This document shows, in pieces, positions 26,909 to 35,681 of a stretch of 64,000 nt of DNA. Source of the stretch: Gammaproteobacteria bacterium (GTDB taxonomy: Bacteria > Pseudomonadota > Gammaproteobacteria > Enterobacterales > Alteromonadaceae); NCBI GenBank assembly GCA_018826295.1, contig JAHJZX010000012.1, positions 62,001 through 126,000 of the forward strand, written 5' to 3'. The position numbers and the translations under genes are program-made. Position 1 is the first letter of the stretch; every line of letters begins with the position of its first letter. The notes beneath the pieces were generated by a model. That model did not search any database. It worked only from the letters and a program-made list of their open reading frames with translations, and was not told the DNA's origin.

Positions 26909-28039
26909 CTATAACGTCGCCAGCAATGCTGTTGCAGCAGCAAAATCGGGCTTAGTGGCTAAAATCTGCTGCAGGGTGGCCCGTGCAGCGGTCTTGTCAC
27001 CCAGTTTAAGCTGCGTTTGCGCAACAGCCATATCCAGCGCCGGGTTATTAATGGCGCTCTGGCCGGCTTGCATCAATACCAGCGCCTGTTGTAGCGCCTG
27101 TGCAGTACCGGCACTATGACGATAGTAATACCCGTACATGCCGAGTAATTCAAGCTGATACTGCGCGGCATCGGCCGCTAGCAGCTGCGCTGCAGTGATG
27201 TTGCCGTTTAGCCAGCTGGCCACCAGCGCCAGAGTCGCATCATCTTTGTACGGTGCCATCGGCAGCGGCTTGATGCCAAGCGCTTTTACCAGCTCGCGGG
27301 CTACGGCAACGGTAGACGCCGGGTTCTGGCCGGTGAACAGCCGGTTATCTACTGCGACATGGCTTAGCATCAGCGGGCTGTGCTCAAAGCGGCCGCCGCG
27401 TTCAATCAGCTTGTCCTGCAGCATAAAGTCAAAGTCGGCCAGCCATTTTTTACCAAACAAGTGCTCTTCGTCGTTGCTAAAGCCGTTTACTACTTTATTG
27501 GCCACCAGATAGCTGCCGTCGGCTAATTTAACGTTAACCAGCGCCGCCGGGCCATGGCATACCGCAGCCACGGCGCCCTGCTGCTGATAGATGTCAGCGA
27601 TCAGCTGCTGCAGAGCCGGGTCTTTGGGCAGATCGAACATGGCACCTTTGCCGCCAACAATAAAAATACCCTTGTAGTTGCTGGCCTTCAGCTGCGCTGT
27701 GCTAAGGCTATGGTGTAACTTAGCCATAATCGCCGCATCGTTCAGCACTTGCTGGTTATAGCTTTTGGCAGGATCGTATTTATCAGCCTCTATTTTGCCG
27801 CCTTGCGGGCTGGCAATATCCACCCTGATACCATGTGCCTGAAATACCAGATAGGCTTTGGCAAATTCATCAAACTCATAGCCCGGTGTTTGCTGATCTG
27901 GCTGGCCATAGCCACTGAGTACCATAACAATGCTTTTGCTGTCCGGCGTGGCGGCGAAGGCCGGGCGATTGGCCAGCGCACCAAGCAAGGCGCTAAGCAG
28001 GCTAACTACAAGCAGAATATAGTGTGTCGGTTGTTTCAT
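26909..28039 (-). CDS. secreted DJ-1/PfpI-type protein with C-terminal TPR-like region
   Basis: 376 residues with a signal peptide (HYILLVVSLLSALLGALA). The DJ-1/PfpI domain (about 35-250) has KGIFIVGGKGAMFDL and the nucleophile elbow AAVCHGPAALV with Cys161-His162. The last 100 residues (MDMAVAQ-like helices, LKLGDKTAARATLQQILATK) look like a TPR pair. It may act as a periplasmic chaperone, glyoxalase or peptidase; the activity cannot be chosen from sequence. ATG at 28039 with AAGGAG seven bases upstream is preferred to 28057. It has its own TTTCAC-type operator. Confidence 0.85.
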   Translation of the reverse strand: MKQPTHYILLVVSLLSALLGALANRPAFAATPDSKSIVMVLSGYGQPDQQTPGYEFDEFAKAYLVFQAHGIRVDIASPQGGKIEADKYDPAKSYNQQVLNDAAIMAKLHHSLSTAQLKASNYKGIFIVGGKGAMFDLPKDPALQQLIADIYQQQGAVAAVCHGPAALVNVKLADGSYLVANKVVNGFSNDEEHLFGKKWLADFDFMLQDKLIERGGRFEHSPLMLSHVAVDNRLFTGQNPASTVAVARELVKALGIKPLPMAPYKDDATLALVASWLNGNITAAQLLAADAAQYQLELLGMYGYYYRHSAGTAQALQQALVLMQAGQSAINNPALDMAVAQTQLKLGDKTAARATLQQILATKPDFAAATALLATL

Positions 28040-28088
28040 GGTGTGCTCCTTATTCATGGGGTTGCGCTGCTAGCATGGCAAAGCCGCT

Positions 28089-28106
28089 GTGAAACGAATG
28101 TGAAAA
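28089..28106 (-). promoter_or_regulatory. TTTCAC-N5-TTTCAC direct repeat before DJ-1 gene
   Basis: On the minus strand the site reads TTTTCACATTCGTTTCAC, 49 bases before the DJ-1 start codon at 28039. It differs from the site before the ABC operon (31399-31416) at only two bases, inside the spacer, which argues for selection. Confidence 0.7.
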
Positions 28107-28148
28107 GGCCTGCTGAAAAATGACGCTGCTGTTTTTGTGCCATGGGTT

Positions 28149-30659
28149 CTACTCCGCCAGCAGCTGGCGCACCGAGCCAGACAGACTGCGTTTACTTAGC
28201 AAAATTCCCAGTGCCGTCACCAGCGATAAGATGATGGCCACTGTAGCCAGTAGCCAGCCAAAATCAGGCTGATAAGGTAAAGCGAACTGCGATTGATAAA
28301 TCAGCAAACCGGCCAGCCAGGTAGCGACAATGGCGCCAGCGGCGGTAACTGCGCCGGTTACCAGCCACTCGATGCTATTGAGCAACAGACAGGTGCGTTT
28401 TGACAGGCCGAAACTGAGAATAATGCTGTTCTTTTTCTGCTCCTGTGCTTCAACAGCCTGCACCGAAGACACGATAACAATGCTGGCAAGCAGCGTAATT
28501 AAGCCGGCAAAAGCACTGATAAGCTGGGTAACCATAGCCAGGCTGCTGTCAAAGCGTTGCGTCAGCTCCTGCAGCGATACCATGCGCAGCGTTGGGTGTT
28601 GCTGCCAAAGCTCGCCAAGCAGGGCAAACTGCTGTGGCTGTAATTCCAGGCTGGCCATGGCGTAATGCGGCGCGCTGATATGTGCCAGTGCAGCAGGCGG
28701 CATTTGCAGCCAGAAGGTAATGGCGCCGGCGCCGCTTTTATAGGCATGTGTGGCGGTTATGCTGAACTCGACATAGTGCCCGGCAATAACCAGGCCTAAC
28801 TTGTCGCCCAGCTGCAGGCCCAGGTCGGTCATCACTTCCTGCTCAACCGACAGTTGTTGCCAGTTATCAGCTGAGCTTTGCCACCATTGGCCGCTAACCA
28901 GCCGGTTATTGCCGGGTATTGCAGCGCTCCAATGCAACCGTACCGGACGGCTGAAGGTCGCCAGACTGTCACTGGGTTTTTGTATGACATCAGACAGCAG
29001 GCCGCCGTTGACATGGGTAAGCTGGGCGTACATAAAGGGTTTGTGCTGGCGTATCGCAATGGCATGCTGCGCGGCCCATAACTCAAGCGCGGCCATTTGC
29101 GTGGCACTTGCCTGCGACACCAATAAATTGCCATCATGCGCCCGTTGATGGGCGGTCATACTGTCGCCTAAATCTTTTAGCAGCATTAAGGTAAACAGCA
29201 ACAAAAAGGCCGCCAGCCCTATGCCTAAAACTTGCGTGGTTTTACTCAGCAGGCGCTGTTTCATCATATAGAGCGCAAATGGCAGCAAACCGGAAAACGG
29301 CTGGCTAAGTTTTTCGCCAAGCGACAGAACCAGCCAGCTCAGCGCTAACAGCAGCGTTATGCTTATTGCCATGGCGCCAAGCAGCATGGCGCTCAGCAGG
29401 GCATTATCGGAGTAATATAACGCCACGGCGGCCAGTACCAGCAAAGCGCAGCCAAGTACTATAGCGCTACTGATGCGCTGCTGCTGTGGCTGAATTAACT
29501 GTCGTACTGAGCATTGCCACAGCGCCAGCCACAGCGGTAGGTTGAACACAAAAAAAATCGTCGCACCGGCGACAACGGCTGTTACGGCCAATACTATGTC
29601 GGGCTGCCAGGTCAGGGCGGTAACGCTGCCGGCCAGCTCTTGCCCGGCAAAGGCATGCAGTTTAAGCCATTGCAGCAACAACCAGTGACACAGTGCGGAC
29701 AGCGCCAGTACCGGCGGCAACAAGGATAAAAAGCCGAATAGCCAGTTAAGTACAGCAATCAGCAACACGGTTTGTTTTGTTGCGCCCAGGCTCAGGCACA
29801 CTGCACTGAATAATTGCTGTTGCTGCAGTTGGGCCCGGCTAAGTTGTTGCATGGCGATGGCTGCCATAAAAAATAATAATACCGAGGCTAAGCCAATAAA
29901 ATTCTCGGTGCGTTGCCAAAACAGGGCTAACGGGTGGGCACCGTGCTTATGGTGCAGCTGCGCAGCCGGTAACTGGCTTTTTTGCCACTGCAAAATAGTG
30001 GCAATTTGCTGAGCATTAGCTGAGACCAGATAGCGGTGCTGAATAATATCGTCGGCAGCACGAAACTGCTGCAGATCAGCGCGATGCAGCAGAGCGCGCA
30101 TTTCCACGTTATGGCCTTCCATCAGCCGATCCGGCTCGTGCAGTAACACACGCGCCACAGTCAGCTGCTGGTCGCCAATGTGCAGTTGTTCGCCAATCTG
30201 CAGCCCTAAGCCAGCCAGTAAACGCGAATCAAGCCAGATTTCACCAACCATAGGGCCCTGGCTGCTGGCGCTGTCTGGCCCGCCGGCATAGGCGGCGCTT
30301 TGCAGCTCTCCCTGCAATGGGTAATCTTCGGCTACGGCTTTTAGCGTTGCCCGTTGCCATTGGCTGTTGTGGGTTAGGGTAGTGGTTAAGTTTTCAGTGA
30401 GTACAATTTGCTCTGCCATAGCGCTAAGCTCGGCATATTGGCTGGCTGTCAGCGCACGCGGTTGGCTTAGCACTAAGTCGGCACCCAGCAGGTTAGCTAA
30501 GTTAAGACCCAGATAGGCCTGAATATTAGCGCTGGTTTGGCTTAGCGTAACCATAAACAGCAGCAGTATGCCTTGTACCCAGCGCAGCACGCGCGCTTTG
30601 CTGTGCTGCTTTTGCTGCTGATAACAATGCCAGGCCAGTTGCAGCTTCTCAACATGCAT
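28149..30659 (-). CDS. FtsX-family ABC exporter permease (YbbP-like)
   Basis: About 836 residues with ten or so membrane helices in two FtsX-type modules. Each has a large extracytoplasmic domain (after LLLFMVTLSQTSANI, and after ALYMMKQRLLSKTTQVLGIG). Size and layout match YbbP more than MacB or LolE. It pairs with the ATPase whose 3' end it overlaps by 11 bases. ATG at 30659 has GGAGG six bases upstream; the longer frame from 30704 lies inside the ATPase gene and is unlikely. It probably moves lipids, lipoproteins or peptides across the envelope. Confidence 0.88.
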   Translation of the reverse strand: MHVEKLQLAWHCYQQQKQHSKARVLRWVQGILLLFMVTLSQTSANIQAYLGLNLANLLGADLVLSQPRALTASQYAELSAMAEQIVLTENLTTTLTHNSQWQRATLKAVAEDYPLQGELQSAAYAGGPDSASSQGPMVGEIWLDSRLLAGLGLQIGEQLHIGDQQLTVARVLLHEPDRLMEGHNVEMRALLHRADLQQFRAADDIIQHRYLVSANAQQIATILQWQKSQLPAAQLHHKHGAHPLALFWQRTENFIGLASVLLFFMAAIAMQQLSRAQLQQQQLFSAVCLSLGATKQTVLLIAVLNWLFGFLSLLPPVLALSALCHWLLLQWLKLHAFAGQELAGSVTALTWQPDIVLAVTAVVAGATIFFVFNLPLWLALWQCSVRQLIQPQQQRISSAIVLGCALLVLAAVALYYSDNALLSAMLLGAMAISITLLLALSWLVLSLGEKLSQPFSGLLPFALYMMKQRLLSKTTQVLGIGLAAFLLLFTLMLLKDLGDSMTAHQRAHDGNLLVSQASATQMAALELWAAQHAIAIRQHKPFMYAQLTHVNGGLLSDVIQKPSDSLATFSRPVRLHWSAAIPGNNRLVSGQWWQSSADNWQQLSVEQEVMTDLGLQLGDKLGLVIAGHYVEFSITATHAYKSGAGAITFWLQMPPAALAHISAPHYAMASLELQPQQFALLGELWQQHPTLRMVSLQELTQRFDSSLAMVTQLISAFAGLITLLASIVIVSSVQAVEAQEQKKNSIILSFGLSKRTCLLLNSIEWLVTGAVTAAGAIVATWLAGLLIYQSQFALPYQPDFGWLLATVAIILSLVTALGILLSKRSLSGSVRQLLAE

Positions 30660-31350
30660 GCTGCACCTCCGACTGCGTCTTCGCCAGCAAGGCACAGTTG
30701 CCATTATTAAAAGCCAGCACTTGCCGTGCCCGCACGGCCAGTGGCGCGCTATGGGTTACCATGACCAGCGCCGCACCATTTTGCCGGCAGCAACTAAATA
30801 GCAAATCGGCTACATCGGCGGCGCTTTTGCTATCCAGGTTGCCGGTGGGTTCATCGGCGAAAATAAACTTAGGTTGAAACACTAAGGCTCTGGCAATGGC
30901 GGCCCGCTGCTGCTCGCCACCACTTAATTGCTGTGGTTTATGGTTAAGCCTGTGGCCCAGGCCAACTTTTTCCAGCCAGGCGCTGGCGGTGGCTTCGGCC
31001 TGTTTTTCGCCGCGTAGTTTAAGCGGCAAAGCCACATTGTGCAGCGCGGTAAGCTCCGGCAATAAATGAAACTGCTGAAACACAAAGCCAATGTCTTGTC
31101 GCAGCTGGGTCAGCGCCATGCTACGGCCATGTTGCAGATAGGCCACCTGGCCGGAACTTGGCTGCTCCAGCCCTGCCATCAGCATTAATAAACTGGACTT
31201 ACCCGAGCCCGACGGCCCGGTAATGGCATAAGACTGGCCTTGATCAATGCTCAGGCTCAGCTGCTGAAACAACTGCACCTGATGGCCTTGGTGGCTGAAA
31301 CTGTGACTGACGTTGGTCAGCAAAATGCTACTTAACGCAGATAGTGACAT
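30649..31350 (-). CDS. ABC exporter ATPase (YbbA/LolD-like)
   Basis: 233 residues. Walker A is GPSGSGKSS, the signature is LSGGEQQRAAIARAL, and Walker B is KFIFADEPTGNLD followed by the switch histidine in VMVTHS. The sequence groups with the MacB/LolD/YbbA subfamily that partners FtsX-type permeases. GAGG lies eight bases before the ATG. First gene of the minus-strand operon; an 18-base direct-repeat operator lies 48 bases upstream. Confidence 0.93.
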   Translation of the reverse strand: MSLSALSSILLTNVSHSFSHQGHQVQLFQQLSLSIDQGQSYAITGPSGSGKSSLLMLMAGLEQPSSGQVAYLQHGRSMALTQLRQDIGFVFQQFHLLPELTALHNVALPLKLRGEKQAEATASAWLEKVGLGHRLNHKPQQLSGGEQQRAAIARALVFQPKFIFADEPTGNLDSKSAADVADLLFSCCRQNGAALVMVTHSAPLAVRARQVLAFNNGNCALLAKTQSEVQHAC

Positions 31351-31382
31351 GCTGTTACCTCTTCAATGGTTTAGTCATCGAA

Positions 31383-31397
31383 GCGTAACGATTACGC
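31383..31397. promoter_or_regulatory. GCGTAA-N3-TTACGC palindrome before ABC exporter
   Basis: A perfect six-base inverted repeat around CGA sits right beside the TTTCAC direct repeat and 33 bases before the ATPase start. It could be a second regulator's operator. Confidence 0.35.
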
Positions 31398-31398
31398 C

Positions 31399-31416
31399 GT
31401 GAAACAGATGTGAAAA
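31399..31416 (-). promoter_or_regulatory. TTTCAC-N5-TTTCAC direct repeat before ABC exporter operon
   Basis: On the minus strand TTTTCACATCTGTTTCAC lies 48 bases before the ATPase start codon (31350). It is one of three copies at the locus, each 48-50 bases before a start codon. Confidence 0.7.
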
Positions 31417-31510
31417 CAAACAACATCTTTATACGGCGCAACCAGATTGGCTTTTGCCGTTTACTATCGGTATACTTTTTTGCGTTATTCAGCTTAAGAA
31501 GGAAAATGTG

Positions 31511-31552
31511 ATGATTGTTGTAATGACCCACCCGGCGAAGGCTGCGGCGTAA
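31511..31552 (+). CDS. possible 13-residue leader peptide upstream of rsgA
   Basis: ATG at 31511 with AAGGAAAA about seven bases upstream encodes MIVVMTHPAKAAA and a stop. It is followed by two hairpin-capable repeats (31588-31607 and 31616-31634) before rsgA at 31710. This is the layout of a leader/attenuator, but the peptide has no run of a regulatory amino acid, so the call is weak. Confidence 0.3.
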   Translation: MIVVMTHPAKAAA

Positions 31553-31587
31553 CTTAAAGCTTTACCTTATACGTTAACCTGCCTTAG

Positions 31588-31634
31588 CCCGGTGTTTGCT
31601 GACCGGGAACTCTGCTAACCGCTTAATACGGTTA
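31588..31634 (+). promoter_or_regulatory. two consecutive hairpins in rsgA leader
   Basis: CCCGGT-N8-ACCGGG (31588-31607) and TAACCG-CTTAATA-CGGTTA (31616-31634) are perfect six-base stems in the 359-base gap between the divergent ABC operon and rsgA. Neither is followed by a T run. Apart from these and the small ORF, nothing else was seen in the gap. Confidence 0.35.
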
Positions 31635-31709
31635 CCTTAGCCTTATTTCAGAGCTCCTACCCATTTTTACTGTGCAAGCAGTGCTTTACTGTGGGCAGAA
31701 GGAAATGAC

Positions 31710-32750
31710 ATGAACTTACCCTCAACATTACAACACCTGGGGTGGCAGGCCTTTTTTCAACAACAACTTAGTTTGCCCGAATTTGAACACAGCATTATCG
31801 CCCGGGTAACGGCACATCACCGCAGTGGCTATGAGCTGATAACACTGCAGGGCCCGTGCCGTTTAAATGCCAGCGCCATGCTGCCACCGATAACCATTGG
31901 CGATTGGCTGCTGTTAGATGCCGCAGGCGGTTTTATGCGGCTGTTAACAAGAAAGTCGTTGTTCAAACGCAAAGCGGCCGGCAGCCAGCTGGCCGAGCAA
32001 CTTATTGCGGCTAACGTCGATACGCTGATAATTGTCTGCTCGTTAAACCATGACTTTAACTTAAGCCGGATAGAGCGTTACCTGACTCTGGCACACGACG
32101 CCGGTGCCGAGCCATTATTGGTATTAACTAAGATGGACTTATGCGCCGATATTGACGCCTTTTTGCAGCAGGTTAACCAGCTGGACGCCATGCTGCTGGT
32201 CGAGGTGGTTAATGCGCTCGACGCCAGTTGCAGCAGTACCTTGCAGCACTGGTGTAAAGCCGGCAACACCCTGGCAGTAGTGGGCTCTTCTGGTGTCGGT
32301 AAGTCGACGTTAGTGAATACCCTGACTGGCAGCGGCGGGCAAAAAACCGCAGCAATAAGAGCTGATGACAGTAAAGGCCGGCATACCACTACAGGGCGCT
32401 CCATGCATTTTATTGCCGATGGCGCCGTAGTAATGGATACGCCCGGTATGCGTGAACTGCAACTGACAGACTGCGACGAAGGAATTCGCCGCGCTTTTGC
32501 CGACATTGACGCCTTAGCCAACCAGTGCCGCTTCAGCGACTGCCAGCATGTTGCTGAACCTGGCTGCGCGGTACAGCTGGCTATTGCGCAAGGGGAGTTA
32601 GAAGCAAGGCGGTTAACCAACTACCAAAAACTAAATGCCGAACAGGCACGCAACAGCACATCACTTCAGCAAAAGCGCGCCGATGAGCGGCAATTTAGCA
32701 AGCTGGTAAAGTCGGTTAAGGCACTTAAAGCAAAAAAATACCGCGATTAG
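31710..32750 (+). CDS. rsgA: ribosome small-subunit biogenesis GTPase RsgA
   Basis: 346 residues with the circularly permuted GTPase order: G4 LTKMDL, then G1 GSSGVGKST, G2 RHTTTGRS and G3 DTPGMREL. The zinc knuckle CRFSDCQHVAEPGC closes the domain. An OB fold forms the N-terminus. RsgA (YjeQ) checks 30S maturation. AAGGAAAT precedes the ATG. A strong intrinsic terminator follows at once. Confidence 0.95.
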   Translation: MNLPSTLQHLGWQAFFQQQLSLPEFEHSIIARVTAHHRSGYELITLQGPCRLNASAMLPPITIGDWLLLDAAGGFMRLLTRKSLFKRKAAGSQLAEQLIAANVDTLIIVCSLNHDFNLSRIERYLTLAHDAGAEPLLVLTKMDLCADIDAFLQQVNQLDAMLLVEVVNALDASCSSTLQHWCKAGNTLAVVGSSGVGKSTLVNTLTGSGGQKTAAIRADDSKGRHTTTGRSMHFIADGAVVMDTPGMRELQLTDCDEGIRRAFADIDALANQCRFSDCQHVAEPGCAVQLAIAQGELEARRLTNYQKLNAEQARNSTSLQQKRADERQFSKLVKSVKALKAKKYRD

Positions 32751-32758
32751 CGCTGCAC

Positions 32759-32783
32759 ACGCCGCCGAAAGGCGGCGTTTTTT
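32759..32783 (+). terminator. rho-independent terminator of rsgA
   Basis: ACGCCGCC-GAAA-GGCGGCGT followed by a run of T: an eight-base GC-rich stem, a GAAA tetraloop and a U tract, nine bases after the rsgA stop codon. Confidence 0.92.
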
Positions 32784-32919
32784 GTTATCGGTGCAAAGCT
32801 AACTAGAAGGTTGTGCACCAAAGCGCGGTAGGTTCTTAGCGGCATTTTTCAAAAACCACATAAAAAACAACACGCTCACCAGTTCAATTTCGCCAGCAAG
32901 CCCCTAGCTATTGACGCAA

Positions 32920-33666
32920 CTAGAGGCCAAATCCACCATCGATGTCAATATACGCATTACGTAAGCCAACACTGGCATCAGAGATTAAATAATTGATGGC
33001 AGGAATAAGGTCATCGGGCACTAAAACCCGACCAACGGGCGTACTACTGAGTGACTCAAAAAACACACTGATTGCGCCATCGTCCATCCCTGCTTTGGCC
33101 TGAATTTCGGTAGCGGTTACACCGGGTCGAATCGAGTTAATCCGTATGCCACGTGGCGCTAATTCTGAATTAAGCACTCTTGCTAACCCTTCAAACGCAG
33201 CTTTACTGGCACTATAAACGCCAGCACCGGTAAACGCTTTTAATACTGCAACACTCGATATAAAGACCACACTGCTTGGATTTTTCAAACATGGCAGTAA
33301 CGCCTGTAACATTAACGCTGGGCCATTAAAATTGACCGCCATAGTACTGGTAAAGTTTTCTAAACTCATTTGCTCAAATGGCGCAGGATAAAACACGCCG
33401 GCATTTAAAATTAGGCCATCGAGCTCAATGTTGTCGTGCTGAAGCTGCATGACCATTTGTTGAATTTGTTCAACATTGGCACTGTCACACAATACTGGGA
33501 TCACCTGTTCACCAAGCGCCTTCACCGCGTGGTTTAAGCGCGTCTGATTTCGGCCTGTGATCACTAATTTAGCCCCTTGTAGCAACAACGATTGTGCTGC
33601 CGCAAAACCTATACCTGCTGTCGCGCCAGTGATTAAAATGGTTTTTCCGTGTAACGAAGTTTGCAT
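32920..33666 (-). CDS. short-chain dehydrogenase/reductase
   Basis: 248 residues. The Rossmann motif is TGATAGIG, followed by NAG in LILNAGVFY, catalytic Ser in VVFISSVAV and Tyr-x3-Lys in YSASKAAFEG. It is an NAD(P)-dependent oxidoreductase of unknown substrate. ATG at 33666 with AGGAAA eight bases before it is chosen over 33702. It is divergent from a LysR gene, with an operator-like palindrome between them. Confidence 0.92.
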   Translation of the reverse strand: MQTSLHGKTILITGATAGIGFAAAQSLLLQGAKLVITGRNQTRLNHAVKALGEQVIPVLCDSANVEQIQQMVMQLQHDNIELDGLILNAGVFYPAPFEQMSLENFTSTMAVNFNGPALMLQALLPCLKNPSSVVFISSVAVLKAFTGAGVYSASKAAFEGLARVLNSELAPRGIRINSIRPGVTATEIQAKAGMDDGAISVFFESLSSTPVGRVLVPDDLIPAINYLISDASVGLRNAYIDIDGGFGL

Positions 33667-33742
33667 TGCTGATTTCCTGTCGATAATGGGTTGACGACGC
33701 ACAGCATACCCCGCAGAATCGTTTCCAATAAGGCATCAAAAA

Positions 33743-33759
33743 AGAAACTCATTGTTTCT
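33743..33759. promoter_or_regulatory. AGAAAC-N5-GTTTCT palindrome (candidate LysR box)
   Basis: Perfect six-base arms around TCATT lie in the 109-base gap between the divergent SDR (33666) and LysR (33776) genes. The position and form fit a LysR operator. It also argues against a LysR start at 33752, which would fall inside it. Confidence 0.5.
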
Positions 33760-33775
33760 ATGTGAGAACGTATTT

Positions 33776-34711
33776 ATGAATATCGACGCAACAACGTTGC
33801 ACCTTCAACTACCTAATTTATATCTGTTTCGTCGTGTTACCCAGCTAGGCAGCTTTCAAGCCACCGCAGATGCACTGCAATTACCCCGTTCATCTGTCAG
33901 CAAAAAAATTGCCCAGCTTGAACAGCATTTAGGTTTAAGATTGCTGCAGCGCAGTACCCGGCAATTAAACCTCACCGATGCAGGCAAAGAGTTACTTGTC
34001 ATCACCGACTCACTCACTGACCTACTTAGCAATACCGCTAAACTGACCGAGCAGGCACACGTCAGGCCAAGTGGACGGGTAAAAATAAGTAGCTCAACTC
34101 TTATCGGCCAACGTTACTTACTTCCGTTGCTACCCGACCTAAAGCGGCTGTTTCCTGAGATAGTAATAGACATTAACCTTGAAGATCGGGTAGTTGACCT
34201 GATTGAACTGGGGATAGACATCGCACTGCGGGTAGGTCAATTACCCGATTCATCTTTAGTTGCCCGTCAAATTGGCATTAAATCATGGGCCTGTTTTGCC
34301 AGTCCCGCTTACCTGCAAAATGCAGCTAAGCTTGATGAACCACGCGACCTTAGTGCACATCAATGCATCATCTTTCGCCATCAAAAACTAGCCATGGAGC
34401 ACTGGCACTTTTGCAGCCCAAGTGGCGAAATTCAAACCATCCACATTACGCCTGCAACTGCATCTGACGATGGCCGCACCTTAGTTGAACTTGCCTGTAT
34501 GGGCATGGGCATCATTCGGGTTGACCCTATTTTAATTAAACCCGAATTACAGGCAGGAAAACTAAAGGCAGTCTTAACCGCATGGCATCACCCCGATGCA
34601 GCTCCTATTCACTTGGTTTGCTTAGAAAAAGAAGCACGAAGCCGGGCCGTAAACGAAGTGTGGCTATACCTTAGTAAAGAGCTTACCCAGGCGCTTAATC
34701 AAGCCCAGTGA
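33776..34711 (+). CDS. LysR-family transcriptional regulator
   Basis: 311 residues. The winged helix (LYLFRRVTQLGSFQATADALQLPRSSVSKKIAQLEQHLG) is followed by an effector domain with VVDLIELGIDIALRVGQLPDSSLVARQI, typical of the CrgA/AaeR-like subgroup. ATG at 33776 is used because the upstream possible start overlaps the palindrome. It probably controls the divergent SDR gene. Confidence 0.9.
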   Translation: MNIDATTLHLQLPNLYLFRRVTQLGSFQATADALQLPRSSVSKKIAQLEQHLGLRLLQRSTRQLNLTDAGKELLVITDSLTDLLSNTAKLTEQAHVRPSGRVKISSSTLIGQRYLLPLLPDLKRLFPEIVIDINLEDRVVDLIELGIDIALRVGQLPDSSLVARQIGIKSWACFASPAYLQNAAKLDEPRDLSAHQCIIFRHQKLAMEHWHFCSPSGEIQTIHITPATASDDGRTLVELACMGMGIIRVDPILIKPELQAGKLKAVLTAWHHPDAAPIHLVCLEKEARSRAVNEVWLYLSKELTQALNQAQ

Positions 34712-35135
34712 TGCTTGTCCGAAACACAGCGCGCTGCTGGCGTTATAGACAATGTAGAATCAGGAGTCCGGCTGCTTGATGTTACAAGCATCAAATCTGA
34801 CTTTCAGAATGATTAATATTGTGCCAAGGGCAGGTCGTTTTGATTGATTAATTTGTCAGAACTGGCAATGGCCTCGGCGTTAGAACAAAATCGAACTGGC
34901 TAACTGCTGCTCGTTCATAGCATACTTTTACTTTGTTCGTGCCTAACAACACTGAAGCTACAAATATCTGTGAAACCGCTCGTAGTAAACGTTGGCTTTG
35001 AAACTGTAGCGGATATGGGTACTGTGGCCGACGAGCTAAACCTGACGTGAAAACAGATAACAAGACTAGGTCGCAGCACGCACTCTTTACTCGTAACAAG
35101 TTGCCCGCCTTTGTGGCAGGTGTTTACTCTGGGAG
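34712..35135. other. 424-base non-coding stretch with integron-like repeats
   Basis: No convincing ORF is present. The stretch is AT-richer than its flanks. It contains GCCTAACAAC at 34941-34950, like the outer end of an attC site. It ends with TAACAAGTTGCC (35094-35105), which recurs at the stop codon of the next gene. It may be degenerate cassette sequence. Confidence 0.3.
35094..35105 (+). repeat. TAACAAGTTGCC repeat, upstream copy
   Basis: A 12-base direct repeat whose second copy is at 35679-35690. The two flank the 2OG oxygenase gene at a spacing of 585 bases. The form resembles the first core of integron attC sites but the paired inverted end was not found. Confidence 0.5.
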
Positions 35136-35681
35136 ATGAAAATCGAAAAATTAGCAGAAAACATATTCACAATAGCATCTTTTCTAACTCCAGATGAGTG
35201 TGAGAATTTTGTCGCACAAGCTGAATCTTTGGGTTTTCGATCTGCAGATGTTGATACTGGAACCGGTCGCGCTCACCTGACAAATATCAGAAACAACGAA
35301 CGGGTTGATTGGGTGTCCGAAGAATTAGCAGAGCTCTGGTGGCATAAGCTACCTAAAGAGCTGTTTCCCACAATAGAAAACAAACATGCTATAGGCCTTT
35401 CTCCCCGCTTTCGGTTTTATAAATACAGCCCTGGCCAAAAATTTAATATGCATAAGGACGGACGACAGGATGTAGATGGCAATATCACCATGATGACTTT
35501 GATTGTGTACTTGAACGAAGGGTATCAAGGTGGGAGTACTAAGTTCAGAGAAAATGGCCTTGAAATAGTACCAGTAATTGGTAAGGCGATAATCTTTGAG
35601 CATCATATCTGGCATCAGGGAATTAAGTTAGAGTCAGGCATAAAGTATGTTCTTCGCACAGATATTGTGTTCAAGAGTTAA
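35136..35681 (+). CDS. 2OG-Fe(II) oxygenase (prolyl 4-hydroxylase-like)
   Basis: 181 residues. The iron triad is His106 and Asp108 in FNMHKDGR and His160 in HHIWHQG; the 2-oxoglutarate-binding basic residue is Lys170 or Arg174 in GIKYVLRTD. LIVYLNEGYQGGSTKF is the usual central strand pair. It should hydroxylate a protein or small molecule. GGGAG lies before the ATG. Codon use is more AT-rich than its neighbours, and a 12-base repeat flanks the gene with the second copy beginning at its stop codon, as in a mobile cassette. Confidence 0.85.
   Translation: MKIEKLAENIFTIASFLTPDECENFVAQAESLGFRSADVDTGTGRAHLTNIRNNERVDWVSEELAELWWHKLPKELFPTIENKHAIGLSPRFRFYKYSPGQKFNMHKDGRQDVDGNITMMTLIVYLNEGYQGGSTKFRENGLEIVPVIGKAIIFEHHIWHQGIKLESGIKYVLRTDIVFKS

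Noticed and set aside
34848-35099. Minus-strand ORF of 83 codons in the gap before the 2OG oxygenase
   Set aside because: No ribosome-binding site, no recognisable pattern; the stretch looks non-coding.
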